Positions 35,734-48,000 of a stretch of 64,000 nt of DNA are shown one piece after another. This DNA comes from Dipteris shenzhenensis. Lineage: Eukaryota; Polypodiophyta; Polypodiopsida; Gleicheniales. The notes below the pieces were generated by a model. That model worked only from the letters and a program-made list of their open reading frames with translations, made no database searches and was not told the DNA's origin. The translations under genes and the position numbers were made by a program. Position 1 is the first letter of the stretch; each line of letters begins with the position of its first letter. The stretch lies in the NCBI GenBank assembly GCA_047967505.1, contig CM106539.1; one strand, given 5' to 3'.

Positions 35734-35789
35734 GGATTTGAACCCTTGACCTTGTTTTTAGCAAAAGGGACTAGTTACTACTAAGCTAA
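35734..35789 (-). ncRNA. tRNA-like Pol III promoter (A and B boxes), possible SINE head
   Basis: On the minus strand, TTAGCTTAGTAG (35778-35789) fits the A box and GGTTCAAATCC (35734-35744) fits the B box, about 33 bases apart. A T-arm-like hairpin surrounds the B box. The acceptor stem does not pair and the anticodon region is disrupted, so it is not a working tRNA. It could be the head of a tRNA-derived SINE or a tRNA relic. Confidence 0.4.
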
Positions 35790-36150
35790 GTAACTTTTCA
35801 TATAATAATTCGAAAAGATAGAAATATATTGTTATCTAGGGGAAGTTTAAAAGGGCTATAACTTTTAACTCAGGTGGAATTTGAACATGCTATTAAAAGG
35901 AAAAGTGTTAATCTTTCAGAGCTCTATAGGTCCAGATTGTCAAAACCAGGAAGTGCTACATGATCATTGCGACAACGATGTATCCTGCAGGCTTCGACAA
36001 CCCATATCTTGTGAAGCATTCCTTAGTTTCTAGTGCTGTAAAAAGGAAAAGTGCTCAGTTTTCTCAGCTCTACAAGCCTATCTGGTTAGAACATGAAATT
36101 GGGTTGATGGTGTAGTTCATTTTGAGGACAGTTAAAGTTTGAAGTGATTC

Positions 36151-36354
36151 ATGAAGCAAGATTTAAGACGTCCCCAATGGAGACGAACTGCCCGCATGCG
36201 AGTTATATATTGTAATTATTGTGGGGCATGTGGCCACCGTGAAACAAATTATCCCAACTACATCATTTGGGTCCTTTGGCTTAAGGTCATCATTCAAAAA
36301 GTACTCCATCGACTTGCCCAGAAGAAGTTGCCATGCCAGACCGCATGTCGCTAG
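36151..36354 (+). pseudogene. Zinc-knuckle fragment upstream of gag
   Basis: A plus frame of 67 codons carries a basic stretch and CNYCGACGHRETNYPN, a CCHC knuckle in which the last cysteine is tyrosine. It lies before, not after, the capsid-like domain that starts at 36545, in another frame. This order is unusual for a gag and may mean two overlapping remnants. Confidence 0.5.
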
Positions 36355-36544
36355 AAGAAATCTGGAGATTGCAAGAGCTAGAGGAAGCTGAAGGTGATGT
36401 GCAGGATTTGCATCTTCTTGCCTTGGTGATGGCTCTCCTCTTCGCTCTAATGAACAATTTGATGCAATGCCGTGTACCCAGGAAATAAGCATCCTTGTAT
36501 AAAATTTTCTTTCCCTTTGTTTTCAATCTCTCTCTTTTCAAGCT

Positions 36545-37110
36545 ATGGCGGATATTCCTATGTTTTGCGGTTGGATGGATGAGAATCCAAAAGAATACCT
36601 GGTCTCTTTTAAACGTCGATGTGTGTCTTTGAACTTCCTTATAGAGGATCAATGGTTGTTGGTGCTTCGTACCTTCTTAGATGGTTTTGCAAAGGTGTGG
36701 TATGAAAAGCAGACTGATGTAGTTCGATAAAGGTGGCCACGTTTGACTGCAACACTGGTTGAGTATTTTGGCAAGAGTGAGGAGCCTGAGAATGTTCATC
36801 TATTAATAGCAACGTTGAGGCAAGAAGAAAGAGAGATGATGTGTCGATATGTGGATCAAGTGGCCGGGCTCTTGGATTGCCTAGTTGCTGTGCAACCAGA
36901 TAACGAGGGGCTCATTGTTGGAATGACTCAAATTGTGTCACAGCCATATGGTGATTGGTGTAGCAAATGAGTTCCATCTGAAGTTGAAATTGAGGATTCC
37001 AACAACCATGGAGCATGCAAAGGTAATTGCAAAAAAGTTTAACAGGATGTCCAATGATCGAGTCATCATTCCCTCTTTCTTAAATGTCAAGGTGGTTCTA
37101 CCTTGACAAA
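36545..37110 (+). pseudogene. Gag capsid domain of a gag-only LTR element
   Basis: The plus frame from 36545 reads FCGWMDENPKEYLVSFKRRC, then FLDGFAKVWYEK, then LTATLVEYFGKSEEPENV, a retrotransposon gag capsid pattern. One in-frame TAA (about 36728) and a frameshift near 36950 break it; the domain continues as EFHLKLKLRIPTTMEHAKV to about 37110. No protease, RT or integrase follows. Confidence 0.75.
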
Positions 37111-37219
37111 ACCTCTTCTGCTGTCCTTGTCTTCTCTTCCTCCACAACAATCCTCGGTGGTTTTTTACGACTGCAATCAAAAGTAGCACTACCACCCAGA
37201 GTATCCAAACATTCCTGAA

Positions 37220-37690
37220 GTGCATCTCATAGAGACTTCCAGTACAATAACCGGGGGGTCTGATCATGATGAGACTGAATATGGCAATGGTTGTGAATCA
37301 CCTCTCCCTGAAAGTTGTAATGGGTTGATAGATAATGATGATGAGAAACATACTGCATTCACCCCTTCAGGTGCTCTTTCTCCTTCCTCATATATTTCTT
37401 ATGACAAAGAGTTGAAAGGTCTTGATGGATTGTTTGATGATGAAGAAAGCATCGATGAGCTTGAAGTCTTGGTTTTGGGCATTGATGCGAATGAAATCCC
37501 TGTCCCTCCTTCTCCACTTGAGGTCATGAGTCCTTTGGAACCTAATGAGGTGGTCACTAATGTGTGATGATAGCCCACCAGAGTTGTTTGAAATGTTCTC
37601 TGAAGATGCTATGATGAACATCGAAGAAGAATGTAACCAATTATGAGCTGAGCTAGTTAATGATGAAGTCATTGTTCTAGACAAAGTATT
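37220..37690 (+). pseudogene. Acidic, serine-rich region of the gag-only element
   Basis: A 115-codon plus frame rich in Asp, Glu, Ser and Pro, with FDDEESIDELEVL, continues in a shifted frame to about 37690. No domain was recognised. It lies between the gag capsid and the 3' purine tract. Confidence 0.45.
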
Positions 37691-38074
37691 GTGCACTCAC
37701 CATGATGATGAGGCCAAGAAGTTGATCAATGTGATTTGTGGGATGATGTTTTCAAGGAAATGACAGATTCCCCTACATACGGGAGGGAGGATGATTTGGA
37801 GGTCTTTCCTCTTTGTCTGGGGGGAACGACCAGCTTTTGTACCTTTTGATGCAGCATCCAAGTTTTGTGGCCCTTTTGAGCAGTGAACGATTTGTAATGG
37901 ATCAAGTGTGTGTGGATACGGCATCGACACCGTGCATTGTTTTTTATCGAGGTAAGAACCCAGACTGTTGGGTCTGTTGAACCACATGGAAAGAAGGTGT
38001 TCAAAAAGCAACATCTCAAACCCTTCTTTGTGCGTGGTTGTCCCAGGCATGGGAATGCTGTGCATTCCATGCCT

Positions 38075-38087
38075 GGGGAGGGGAATC
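38075..38087 (+). promoter_or_regulatory. Polypurine tract before a 3' LTR
   Basis: GGGGAGGGGAATC directly precedes TGTTACC at 38088, the TG start of a sequence that also begins the terminal third of the 756-bp repeats. Confidence 0.55.
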
Positions 38088-38690
38088 TGTTACCACAAAA
38101 AAAAAAATCCATTGTAAATGTAATAAGTAGAAGTGAATATATGTGTGTGGCATTATTAGAATATAATATGGAGTGGCAAGGGCCCAAGGTTGAGGTGGCA
38201 AGGCATGTCCATGTGCCACCCTTCTAATTAAGAGCATCCATAGGTGTGTTGTACATAATCCATGGAACAAATAATATAGTATGGTGAGATGGCATGGAAT
38301 CTCCATGTGCCACCCCTCCACCTAGGCGGTCCCATGAAACATTAAGTGGTATATGGCCAAGGCCAAGGGTACATATTGTATTTAATTGGTAGAGGTGGCA
38401 AGGCATCTTAGACTTTCTCATCTATGTGGGCTAGACCCATGTGGAATAGTCCAAGGGATAAAAGAAAAAGTAGATTGAGGTGGCAAGAGTCAATTGTGCC
38501 AACCCATCCATGTGAGTATTTAAATAAGAGTAAAAAATCAAGTGCATTCTGCACTAGAGATTTGGGGCTTGTAGTATGTGGAACATGCATCCCTCAATTT
38601 GTCGATTGCAAATTAAGGGTGTGCACCGCCTTCCACCCACATGGAAGATGCCCTCTCCACACCATGCATGTGGGAGGATTCATTAATGGG
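38088..38690 (+). repeat. Putative 3' LTR of the gag-only element
   Basis: Starts TGTTACC after a purine tract. The first 195 bases match 34644-34845 and 35396-35597. The remainder holds four related GGTGGCAAGGCAT / CCATGTGCCACCC subrepeats and a TATTTAAATAA box near 38518. The 3' boundary is unknown. Confidence 0.45.
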
Positions 38691-38985
38691 AGAGAGCCCC
38701 AGAGAGGAAATAAGAGAAGAGATAGGAGAAAAGAGGGGAAATAAGAGAGGGGAGAGAAGAGCAAGGAAAAGGGAGGAAATAAGAGAAGATGAGAAGAGAG
38801 CAGAGAAGAGAGGGGAAGAGAAGAGATAGGAGAAAAGAGAGGAAATAAGAGAGGGGAGAGAAGAGGAAGGAAAAGAGAGGAAAAGAGAGGAAGAGAGAAG
38901 GAAAAGAGAGGAAAAGAGAGGAACAGAGAGGAGGAAAGAGAGAAGGAAAAGAGAGGAAATAAGAGAGGAACTAAGAAAAGAGCAG
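38690..38985. repeat. GA-rich minisatellite
   Basis: About 300 bases of repeated GAGAGGAAATAAGAGA, GAGAGGAAAAGA and related purine units on the plus strand. Confidence 0.95.
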
Positions 38986-41712
38986 CCATCACCACACTTG
39001 GTGGTTGTTCCATGATTGTACGCTGCCACCATTCTACAAGGGAGCTATCACCATTGTGGAAATTTGCAACTACCATTTTTATGAATCAGTTACTATAACA
39101 ATTGCTTCACCATTTTCATGAATTACCTACTATAGCAATTGCCTCACCATTCTAAGGGAGAATAGCTACAATCTTGGAGGATAATCATGCTTGCGAGCCA
39201 ACCTACTCTAACTGTTGCCAATCATCACCCCACTCACATAGACATGCATTGCTTTATCTTTGCTAGTTGCGATTGTAGGCCAACATTGGAATGCCACCAT
39301 TGCCTATTCAGCTTAGCACGTCTTATGCATGCTAGTAGTGTTTTTTCTTTTTGAGAGCTCATCATTCTTCTCTTCATTTATCCATGCCGGAGGTGCCTAT
39401 ACCTTTGCCACATCGTGGGAGTTTGTATTGTGATCCGCACCACAAGCACATCTTGTCTTTTTGCCCACTAGTCTTTGTCTGAAGACAAGTCTTTGCCCAC
39501 TAGTCTTTGTCTGAAGACAGTCTCATGCCATGATAAGGAAATTTTCCACCCCTCTTGCACTAGTTGTGTCCGTTGTTTGAGAGGGGGAGGAGCCATGGTA
39601 ATACATGCTCACACTGCCTGTAGTTCAAGGATAAGCTCGATTTGCTTGTAGTTGAGTCTGACTTTTCAAGCACCCATTCTCCAGAGTGTTTTCAACTTCA
39701 AAATTGCATAATTTTTTGGGTTTGGCCAATTTGAAAAATTAGCAATAATTGAAACCTTTGACAACACATTGAACTTGGTATAGCGCACAAAGCAGGGCAG
39801 CTCAATTTGGCTTTTGAAACTAGACATGAAAGACTCCAAACGTTAATTTGAGAGCCATGAGCTAAACACCCTACACAATGGCTACATTGAAATTTTTGTT
39901 CGGGAAATTCTTGCCAAAGGCTTCATCGAAAATGTCATTGAAGAGCAAGAGTGTGCACACATGTGTAAAATAGCTATGCAAGGAGCAACTCTCAAATTTC
40001 TCTACATGTTTATGTGTTTTATGTCTGAGTGCATTCTTTGCCCTTGCTTTGCATAAAATGAACGAAATTGTGTTTTGTTGCGGAGTGTCTTATGGGTTAT
40101 TCTATAGACCTTGAATGTTGCATGGAGATTGAAGTTACTATCTATCCAATTGGTATCAATTCTCTTGGTGAGAATGTTCCTTAATATTATATTGGTTGAT
40201 TGGGCTTCCTTTTTACACTTGTAATAGGTATTGGCTACTCAATGCATCAACATAGATTCTCAGGTTGATACCATAAGCATTTATTCATGAAACACGTACC
40301 TTGGTTCACAAATTCAATAGAACTAGACTAGCAAAACTCACTATGGGTTAGATTTCATGAATGATCATATACATATATATATTCATGAAATGAATGCATT
40401 GGTTCACAAACGCAATGGAATTGAATCCAGAAAGTCGGTAATTGTAGAGAATTCTAGGTGAGTAAATAGATTGTCAACAAATAGTTTGAATAGGCAGCTT
40501 GCCTGATGGTGGGCTTTCATAAGCTTGCTTGTAATCTTGAAATTAGGCTCATTATTAGTAGCATCATCCACTTGACCTATCTCCCTTGTATTGTTGTTTC
40601 ATTAATCAAGTCAGTGATCCATGCAGAACAAAAATGGATTCCCAAGCAAATAATGTCATTTTGCAAGCTATATACCATGCCTAAACTATCTTGCTCAATG
40701 GTTTTATAATTGCACTCGAATGATGATAATGTTGTTAGTGTAGTACATTGGGTAGTCCATTTGTCCTTTGGTCTACTAAAGTAGCTCCCATAAATTGAGT
40801 TTCCTTTCGAGTGAAGGCATATACTAGTTCAACAACTTGGGTAAAATCCCAAAGAAAGTGTTCACACAAGATGAAAAAATCTAATGAAAGACTTGAATTA
40901 TTTGATGGTGATCCCCCTGAGTTGGTGTATCATGGCTTTGTGAGTACAAATTTGCAATAGCTTGATGAAACAACCGTCCATTCCATTTTGAAGGGAGATA
41001 CACACCAACACTCGAGAGAAAGGACAAGGAATGTGTGGTTACATACTAAGCACCCATGTATGGTGTGTGAAGGGCTCTTCCCCGTGCTACTGCTGGGGCT
41101 AAAAGCCTAGTAGTTGAATGCTAAGCTAGCATTGTAAAAAAAAGGTCCCCATTGAGGCTTAGATTGTGATTAATGAGGGCATGACAAGACTTTGAAGGTT
41201 GTTTCAACCAACCATAAAGAACATCGATATTTGTGGGCCAATCATTGCACTTTGGCATCGGAAAATTGGTTGGAATCCTCCAAAAATCATCAAGCTAGGT
41301 TGGTGTTGGAAACCGCCAAGAGATTTTCTGGTGATCAAGCTTTTCTCCTCCATGGGGCCTTGGCGTTGATAGAGCCCTACTTCTCTGAAGGAGATTCCAA
41401 ATCATGGCTAGGTTCACTCCACCCACCATCGGCCATTCTCTTGGCCCAAGAGCCCGAGCACTAACACAAAAAATTTGTGTCAGAGCAAAGAGGGACGCGC
41501 ACTCCATGGCCAGGTACCTACTCAAGGTATGCCATCTTCTCCAACCCTGACACCAATCACAGGTGTGAACTACCACCTCCATGGGCAGGCAGGTGGTACA
41601 CTAATGTAGCATTTGCAAGGTTCTCTTGTTTAAATACTTACTTGGTTGAACTTAACGTGGGACAACAAAGCTCTCGAGTCGACTCGAGAGAGCAAGCGTG
41701 AACTTTGCCAGC
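38986..41712. other. Spacer, no gene seen
   Basis: Only short frames. A 31-bp unit (GCCCACTAGTCTTTGTCTGAAG...) is duplicated in tandem near 39460-39522. No recognised domain or RNA gene. Confidence 0.45.
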
Positions 41713-42231
41713 ATGCTTGGATCATTTAGACGCAGATTTCCTTCTTTGCACCAGGTAGACCAGCTGGTTTTTTACTCCTCTTTCACAACGAGCTTTCCCA
41801 CAATGCAGGTTTTTGGGTCTTCACGTCGTTGAGTTGATGGGTCTGTCTTGCAGAAGCTCTCCCGAGGCTACCTGACTCATCGACGAGCCCAGAAAGATGA
41901 GTGGTGGGCTGTCGATGGAGAGATTTTCAAAGCGGAGGAGTTCGATCCCAAGCGTGTGCTGGAGCCTTCGCCAAACACGCAAATGACCAATAAGAAAAGA
42001 AGGAAAGACAGAATGAAGCAATTGATGCTGACACGCCTGAAACTCAGAACCGACGTACGTTTGTCTTCCTTGTTTTTTGGATTCATATAAGTAGAGTAAC
42101 TCAAAGAGTACGCCAATGCAAACTGATACTTAGCCGGAACGAATGTAATATTCTGTGCCTCTAAATACTGAGCAGAACTTTGACGATGATAACAATTTTA
42201 CCGTTGTGGCACAACAAGGGACCTTAGAAGA

Positions 42232-42276
<45 letters not shown>

Positions 42277-45039
42277 TCACTAGAAACCCTGGTACATGCA
42301 ACTAGGATAGTTACATATCCATCTCGCTGATATCACATAGCATACGTCTTATGATTATGTACACAATCTTATTAAAAACGTAGTCATTATATCTTGGATT
42401 TTCAGCTTTGGGTATGTTTAGGATCCCTTAGAATTATTTTAAAGTGGGAGCGTCAAAGCGCGCGCTCTCTCTCTCTCTAATTTGTTAGCACTGCCCTGCA
42501 GGCAGTGCTCTCCTTACACTTTTCTTAATAAGTGTCTCTCCTCACGTTTCACTTTCTATTCTCAGTGACATCTCTCTCTCTCTCTCTCTCTCTTTCCTCC
42601 CCCTTCCTAATTCAACTCGTCCCTCTTTCCCTCTCTGTCTCTCTCTCTTCCTCCCTTCCCAAATCAACTCGTGCCTCTAAGGGCAGTGCTCACGAGTACT
42701 TGCACTCGCTGGATTATTTATTATAAATTTCCTCCAAATTTCTTATTTTATTTATTAATATTATTTCTAATCTAAAGTATACAAATAAAACAACAAACTA
42801 ATCTAAAAATAATGATAATAATTATTTCCTCGTGTTTGCGTTGGTGTATCATTTGTTTTCTTATATGTACGTTGGTTTATCTTTGCTCCCTTGTGTTAGC
42901 ATTAGTTGTCGTATTTGTCCGCCCACTTAGGTTGTGTTAGCATTAGTTGGAATTTTAATCTAATTTAAGTCTTTCTCTTTCTGTGTGTGTGTGGGTATGT
43001 GTTTGTGTGTGTGTCTGGCATTCCTGTTCTTATTTTCTACTTTGTTTCTTCCTTTTTGCTATCAAAGTTTTGGTTGTTTGGGTTGGGATTTAAAGCTGAG
43101 TGAGCACTGGGTCTACCCAAGAGATTCCAGAATGGCAGCTTATCATGGGTACTGATGGGACGTGCGTGTCTTTGCTTACTAAGTTCTTTTATTTGTTATT
43201 TTTCTCATGTCCTCATAATGTTGTCTAAAGTTGCGTACAAATTCCCTTCTTTCCTTTGTTATTTCATTTTATTTGTTAAGATTGGATATATTAAAGCCTT
43301 ATGGATGTATATATATAAATTCTTTGTGTGCTGATGATGTGGGTGGGGACGTCATAGTAGCTAGTCCCTGCTATGTGTGATGGAGTTTATGGTTTTCAAT
43401 AGTATGAGGAATATCAGGAGATTGAAACTGCACACTGTGTTTTGTTTTTAGAGGATGAGTTGGGCATGTTCTGGGATTCATCTAGATATATATTTTGTGG
43501 CTATCTTGGGATGGCCATAATGTTTACTCTTTAAGAAATGTAGGAGAGACAGCCTGAAGCAAGTCGAGTCTGGTGTTCTGGTGGGCATGGGATCACAGAA
43601 CTTCCTTCACGACGGTGGCAGGCTCCTCGTGGAAGTTCACTTTGCAAAGTGGTTCTGGCTGAATAGGAGATTGCATCAGTCTAGCACAATTCGTTGGTGC
43701 TTCTCTGTGATTTTGGTGTTGGCACCTTTTGCTTTATGGATGTTTACTGGCAGGTTTAGTGTAGCTTCGAGGCTGGTTCCATCCCTCCTTGTGGTTTGCA
43801 GGGATTAGACTCAAGCAGACATGGTTTATCCCTATTATAGTTTCTTTTTTGCCTGTATGAAATTCGGTCCATTGCCTAAGGAAAAACACTTTCAAAAGTT
43901 AATTGTTATGTTTCTTGTACATCAGTTCTCCAAACTCTAATCTCGTGTCTGTCCTTGCCATTCAATATGAGAGAAGATATCCCAGGCCTTCTATCTGGTT
44001 TTGTTAAGTCATGGCATGAGAATCAAAAGACCTTAATGCTGTGTTCTTTAAAGCACGACTTGCCTTAGATGACACATATTAATGATGAAGCTTAGCAGAA
44101 TCCCTAATTTCTATTTCTTTAGCGATGGGAATTAAGGTTGTTCCCCCTTGCAATGATTGGTATTTACGTTTTCTATTACCTAGGAATTTTCTTTTAACTT
44201 CAATTCCCTGGTATGAAGATGTACTTGATAAAAGGCATTTTTGCTTTGTCTCCCTCATTCGTGAATTTTCATGGGAGTAACTTACCAACAATCCTTTTGA
44301 TTTTTTTCTAAATGCTACTATTTGATTTGAGTGACATCCTAAGAGATAATGCAAGGTGGTTTGCTGTGAATGCTTTTATCAGACTTAGAGTTTTGTTGCA
44401 CTGTATGTAGTTGCATATACTGCGTGTTGTGAACCTACGTATCAAAATCGAGAGCTATTTTCATGAGGATTCACGAGGATCACTGGGTGGTCCTTTGTGA
44501 AGCTGATGTTGGATTTGAATATGCCCCCAAGATGTAATGCAACTTGGTTTGCTGTGAAAATTATATGAGTTGTATTGAACTGTATATATTATGTAAACTT
44601 GTTTGTTGTGGACCTGCATATCAGAATCAAGAGCCATATTGGACCTCATATATTCGAAGATATCAAATAATGAGAGATGAATGGGAGAAAATCGTCTGGG
44701 ATCCAATACCTGTACCTCCACCAAAGACTCGCAACCCTTCTTTAGTACGGAAAGATGCTGAGAAATATGTCTGGCGAGACCCTCGTAGAGATTCTTATGG
44801 CTCTCAAGATCCTGGGTTTTGGCTCAATATGTTGTGGATAAGGGGTAAAGAGTTTGAATTGCTGAAAAGTTTTGAAAAGTTTTTAAAATTTGGCTTTGTT
44901 CTCTTCAATTTTGTGATCTTGGCATGTCATCCTTAATGTATTCATTTAGTTTTCTGTTTAATGAGTATAAAAGCTATTAGATAACTGCTGCATTTCAGGA
45001 GTCAGAGGGTATCAAAGAGACATCAGATTACTGTTGTAA
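41713..45039 (+). CDS. Candidate four-exon host gene, predicted 167-aa basic protein, unrecognised
   Basis: Proposed exons: 41713-41754 (MLGSFRRRFPSLHQ), 41854-42054 (67 codons), 44625-44844 and 44999-45039, ending in TAA at 45037-45039. Introns start GT and end AG: CAG|GTAGAC with TTGCAG, GAC|GTACGT with TATCAG, and a third starting GTAAAG and ending TTTCAG. The first two are phase 0. The N-terminus is Arg/Ser-rich with no acidic residue for about 29 positions, like a mitochondrial presequence. The body is rich in Trp, Arg, Lys and Tyr (KDEWWAVDGEIFKAEEFDP, MTNKKRRKDRMK, RRYQIMRDEWEKIVWDPIP). No stop interrupts the joined exons. I do not recognise the family. If the last intron is retained the protein would end at 44936 instead. 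It is the only plausible non-transposon gene here. Confidence 0.5.
42239..42275. repeat. (GA)n microsatellite
   Basis: Pure GA run of about 36 bases within the long second intron of the candidate gene. Confidence 0.95.
42487..42690. repeat. 204-bp block bounded by inverted AGCACTGCCCT / AGGGCAGTGCT
   Basis: An 11-bp sequence at 42487-42497 is repeated inverted at 42680-42690. The left end also forms a hairpin, GCACTGCCCTGCAGGCAGTGC. The interior is CT-rich. No clear target duplication is present. It may be a small MITE in the intron, but this is weak. Confidence 0.35.
43331..43492. repeat. Dispersed repeat C, copy 1
   Basis: Matches 47050-47212 in the same orientation (GTCATAGTAGCTAGTCCCTG, GATGGAGTTTATGGTTTTCA, GATTCATCTAG). 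This copy lies within the second intron of the candidate gene. Confidence 0.85.
44341..44640. repeat. Degenerate tandem duplication at the third exon acceptor
   Basis: About 180-bp units share GGTTTGCTGTGAA, a TTG(T/C)ACTGTAT stretch and TATCA(A/G)AATC(A/G)AGAGC. The second unit contains the proposed acceptor and start of exon 3; the first is a decayed echo of it. Confidence 0.55.
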
Positions 45040-48000
45040 GCTACTCAGCTATCGTGATACTCTAATGGTTTGCAATGGTTGTGTCCAAATATACATACGT
45101 TAAATAGACTAGCCAATCTTACAAATTGGGATAAACAAAGGGAAGGAAATAAAAAACAGAGAGAGAGAGAGAGAGGTTTTATAATGTTTGCAAAGGCCAA
45201 AGAGCCCTATGAGGCCAGGCCAGAATTACATCATGGGAAAAGACATGCTAGCACACCCGTAAGAATCTCATGTCTAATTGAAGTGAAACTGAAAGCAGAA
45301 ATATAGAATTACTCCTGTCATGGTCATCCGTTAGTAATATAAGCTCCTTGCAGGCCCAACAAGGGTCCAAAATCTACTGCTGTCACCCTGCTTTTCTGTA
45401 GAAAGTAAAAAAGAGAGACTTGTCCAGGAAACAGTTCACACTACTAACATCCCAGATTCAACTCACAAATAACTCAAAATCAACAGAGTGTCCAGAACTG
45501 TAGATTTATTGAAATATTGAACCTGTGAACAAGGATCCACTGTTGTGTTCCAGCAGACTGAAGGAACTTATGGCTGCACCAGAACTCTGCTCCATGTGCC
45601 TGTAGGACCGCTTAGGTAGGCAGGATAGGCTGAAATACAATCGTAGGAGAGGCTGTGTGGGGGGACTGCACCATTTAGCACTGAATGGGGAGTGCATTTA
45701 TAAAGGGAACTGTCCACACCTGGACTGACTGACTTGGCAGTATGTGGCCGACCAACCTGGTTTCCTGGCTGACTTGAACAGACCAGGTCTTGCTGACCTG
45801 GCTGCTCCCCTACCTGGCCTATAAAAGGCTTCTTTGCTGGGCCTCTGTGGTCCAGATCCGGGTGTGCTCCGGGCAGCCCTAACTCAAAAAGAATATCTTT
45901 CCTCCCTGGGCCTGCTCAGAATCTAGGGCATAATAGCACCTACAATAAAAACCCCGGGCAGCCTTAATGTCCTCGTAAGGGGCTCACAGGCAGGCATTGT
46001 GTCATGTGCACGGATTATATCTGACATGTGCTTAGGCGCACAGGATTAGCTTTGATAGCCTGGAGAGGCTAGTGGCTAGGCAGGCGATTGTCAGGTTGGG
46101 TTGCAAGGGCAACGTACGAGTTAGGGTTCCAGCTATTTGGGCATAGGGGTTCAGTTTTCATTCACGCAAGTCAGAGCAGGTCTAGCTCTTCCTTGCTGGT
46201 CTGGATCTTGGATCGTGATGCGGACGTGCACCTGCTTTCTAGCGTAGCCCGGATTCCCAGCGCAGTCCTAAGGCCCTACGGGCGCCTTCAGGTGGTATGG
46301 GACGCCAGGAGGTTGTGGACTGGTTGGATGCAGATGTTTGTGCCAGCAGCCCAGCCTGTGGCTTGGGGGTATGATCGGATTCCACGGGTCCTAGACCTGT
46401 CACCATCATGGTTGGGTGGTGAGCAAGCTTGTGCCTCTCTTTGTGGTTCTGGATTTCCTGGAGCAATCGTGGTCGTGTCAGTTGGCTATCAGAGTCACTC
46501 GTGGATGGCGAATTTATGGAGGTGATTTAGATTCCTGTTTGGATCTCCCAGGTAAGGTGCGAATTTATGTTTTTGTACTGCTTGGCTAGAAATTGCATTG
46601 TTCGTCAGCAGATAGGGAAGACGTGATTTCCCTAGGATTCATCTAGGTATATGCTTCTGCCGTATTAGTGGACATGTAAATTTCACCTTGTGAAGTTTTC
46701 GTCCAAGTTGTGGCTTGCTGGTATTGCGATAATTTTTTCTATCTTAAATGGTGCGTTGCCCTATCAGCTAGATTTAGATTTAGATGCTCGTTTGGGAGAA
46801 ACTAAAATGAAATCGTTTAGACTTCACAAGCAGTTGTAGCTTGAATGAAGAGATGTGGACTACTTTTTGATTAGCCTTCTCCTTTACTGCTAGCCTTCGT
46901 CATGGCTGAGTTTGCCCTTCACCTCCGGAGTGCCGACAGAAACTCAGGACGAAGACTTTGTATAAATGGATGCTCAAGTATGTGTGGGTGTGTGGATTTG
47001 TATGTGTGAGAGAATACTTTTATACTATGGTCTACACCCACTGTTGGGTGTTGATGACGTCAGTGGGGATGTCATAGTAGCTAGTCCCTGCTATGCGTGA
47101 TGGAGTTTATGGTTTTCAATCTTATGAGAGACTCTCGTGAGATTGAAACTGCACTATGTTGTGTTTTTAGAGGATGAGTTTGGGAATGTTCCTGGATTCA
47201 TCTAGGTATATAAAGACGTGATTTCCATGTGAGGGAGGATGAGTTCTGGTTGGAGGTAGGATATCAATTCATGGGAGAGGAAGGAGCGAATTTGAGGAAG
47301 GATGGCATGCTTGTTTGTGATTGGAAGTCGTTTTGATTGGTAAGAGGTGCGTTTTGAGAGGGAGAAGAAGCTCAGGGTCGAGTTTTCAGTTGGAAAGCTC
47401 AGGGATGCACTTGTATGTAGGCATCGACCCTTAGAGATAGGGAAATCTTTGCTAGATTGAGGAGAGAAGGAAAAAAAGCAACTTTGCTTTTTCGCCAAGC
47501 AAACCCTAAAAGCAAGCATCTAGATTTGGTAGGTCATGCTTTTCAAAAGCTAGGGCATCAATCGGATTAAAAGCTCATGAATTCTGCATTAAAAGGGGCA
47601 CCTTTATTCCGTTGGCAGCCAGCTCTTGATTCTCAACTGCTCCAGCGCCTTCTAGATCTGAATTCCAGCTTGCATTGTTCCTCCTTGCCACTTGCTACCC
47701 CTCCGCTCCTTCATCACCATCTTTCCCTTACGAATTGCCGTCTGGCTGTTGGTTTGGGAGCCGAGACAGCTCATAAGCTGGTTCATCAACAGGGCCTCAG
47801 GATTTGCGCATTCATCTCAGCTCTGTTGCTAAGGATTCAAACAGCTTTGTGGTTGCTGAGCAGCCTGCCTTCAGTTCATGTGCCAGATAAGTCCTCCCCA
47901 ATCGAAGTTTGTGCCTGTTGGAATGGTCACCTCCCCATCTGTAAGCCCCCATATGAGGAGAGCATGGGGGAGGTGGACCTAGGGATGTATAGATTGCCAC

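Noticed and set aside
35730-35800. Functional tRNA gene
   Set aside because: A and B boxes are present but the acceptor stem does not pair and the anticodon stem-loop is disrupted.
38641-38990. Glu/Arg-rich frames in the GA tract
   Set aside because: Translation of a purine minisatellite.
45820-46525. TATA box with a 145-aa frame as a promoter and gene
   Set aside because: The frame shows no domain, and the spacing and composition do not support a gene.
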